Made by a program: the position numbers and the translations under genes. A stretch of DNA of 6,021 bases, taken from positions 1 to 6,021 of the forward strand of contig JAURMY010000160.1 in assembly GCA_030830465.1 (NCBI GenBank), read 5' to 3'. The stretch comes from Alphaproteobacteria bacterium. Its GTDB lineage: Bacteria; Pseudomonadota; Alphaproteobacteria; Rhodobacterales; Rhodobacteraceae. The stretch's first letter is position 1. Each line of letters begins with the position of its first letter. This document shows positions 5,790 through 6,021 of this stretch, one piece after another. The notes below the pieces were generated by a model. The model was given only the letters and a program-made list of their open reading frames with translations. It ran no database searches and was not told the DNA's origin.

Positions 5790-6021
5790 GACAGGGTCCG
5801 CCCGTAAAATCCAAGTTGTTCTTCCGGTGTGAATGTCACACCCGGCCGGTCATAAAAGGAAAAAACCGAAATAATCCGGGCGGTGCGGCCTTTTGTCGGT
5901 GTCACGCGATGCGCCGTGTTCTTGCCGCGAAAGACATTCAGCGTTCCGGGCGACAGGTGGATGCTGCGGGCTTGGGAATCCCTGCCCGACAGCAATTGCG
6001 CCACACCGTCATAGCTCGGAT
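5786..6021 (-). CDS. 2OG-Fe(II) oxygenase-like protein, C-terminal fragment (5' end outside window)
   Basis: The frame is open from the right edge (PSYDGVAQLLSG...) to the TGA at 5786-5788, showing about 77 residues. The segment SPGTLNVFRGKNTAHRVTP looks like the end of a double-stranded beta-helix: a turn, then a His (AHRVTP) in the place of the distal iron-binding His of 2-oxoglutarate/Fe(II) oxygenases. It is followed by Arg residues (KGRTARIISVFSFY), one of which could bind the 2OG carboxylate. The tail DRPGVTFTPEEQLGFYGRT resembles C-termini of small-molecule amino-acid hydroxylases/halogenases of this fold, as I recall them. The HxD half of the metal site lies outside the window, so activity cannot be judged. 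A GTG at 6002-6004 is internal, not a start. Its stop overlaps the TTG of the M24 gene by 4 bases, so the two are co-translated. Confidence 0.65.
   Translation of the reverse strand, partial: PSYDGVAQLLSGRDSQARSIHLSPGTLNVFRGKNTAHRVTPTKGRTARIISVFSFYDRPGVTFTPEEQLGFYGRTLS

Noticed and set aside
1..6021. CRISPR array, insertion sequence, tRNA/rRNA or phage features
   Set aside because: No regularly spaced repeats, transposase-like protein, terminal repeats or tRNA-like folds were seen; composition is even across the window.

Overview
The window reads as a piece of an alphaproteobacterial chromosome, most likely from a marine Rhodobacteraceae (Roseobacter-type) bacterium. Reasons: high GC with dense, same-strand, overlapping genes; DddP-like M24, DMGDH-like FAD/GcvT and MttB-like proteins together, a combination I associate with that group; and a GC-rich intergenic hairpin of a style I recall from Rhodobacterales genomes. 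This placement is inference, as no rRNA or housekeeping marker is present.

Layout. Bases 1-380 (+) hold the C-terminal part of an M20-family metallopeptidase. It converges, with a 6-base gap, on a run of four minus-strand genes. In their direction of transcription these are: the 3' end of a 2OG-Fe(II) oxygenase-like gene (from beyond 6021 to 5786); a DddP-like M24-fold metalloenzyme (5789-4539), whose TTG start overlaps the previous stop as TTGA; an intergenic gap of about 200 bases with two inverted repeats, a perfect 20-base operator-like palindrome and a possible promoter; a two-part FAD-dependent oxidoreductase/GcvT protein of the dimethylglycine/sarcosine dehydrogenase family (4338-1924); and an MttB-superfamily (trimethylamine/betaine-type) methyltransferase lacking pyrrolysine (1922-387), whose start is one base past the preceding stop.

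How they could work together (inference). The FAD/GcvT protein and the MttB-like protein are almost certainly co-translated. Both families act on N-methylated compounds: MttB relatives remove a methyl group from quaternary or tertiary amines, and DMGDH relatives oxidatively demethylate the resulting tertiary or secondary amines and pass the one-carbon unit to tetrahydrofolate. The upstream M24 enzyme keeps every metal ligand and the catalytic Asp/Tyr known from the DMSP lyase DddP, at near-identical spacing. The oxygenase fragment belongs to a superfamily that hydroxylates small amines and amino acids. Together they suggest an inducible catabolic locus for a methylated onium compound (quaternary amine or sulfonium). 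The substrate cannot be read from the sequence. No corrinoid protein, transporter or regulator lies inside the window; these would be expected nearby. No RNA genes, mobile elements or CRISPR arrays were seen, and no stretch over 300 bases lacks a gene.
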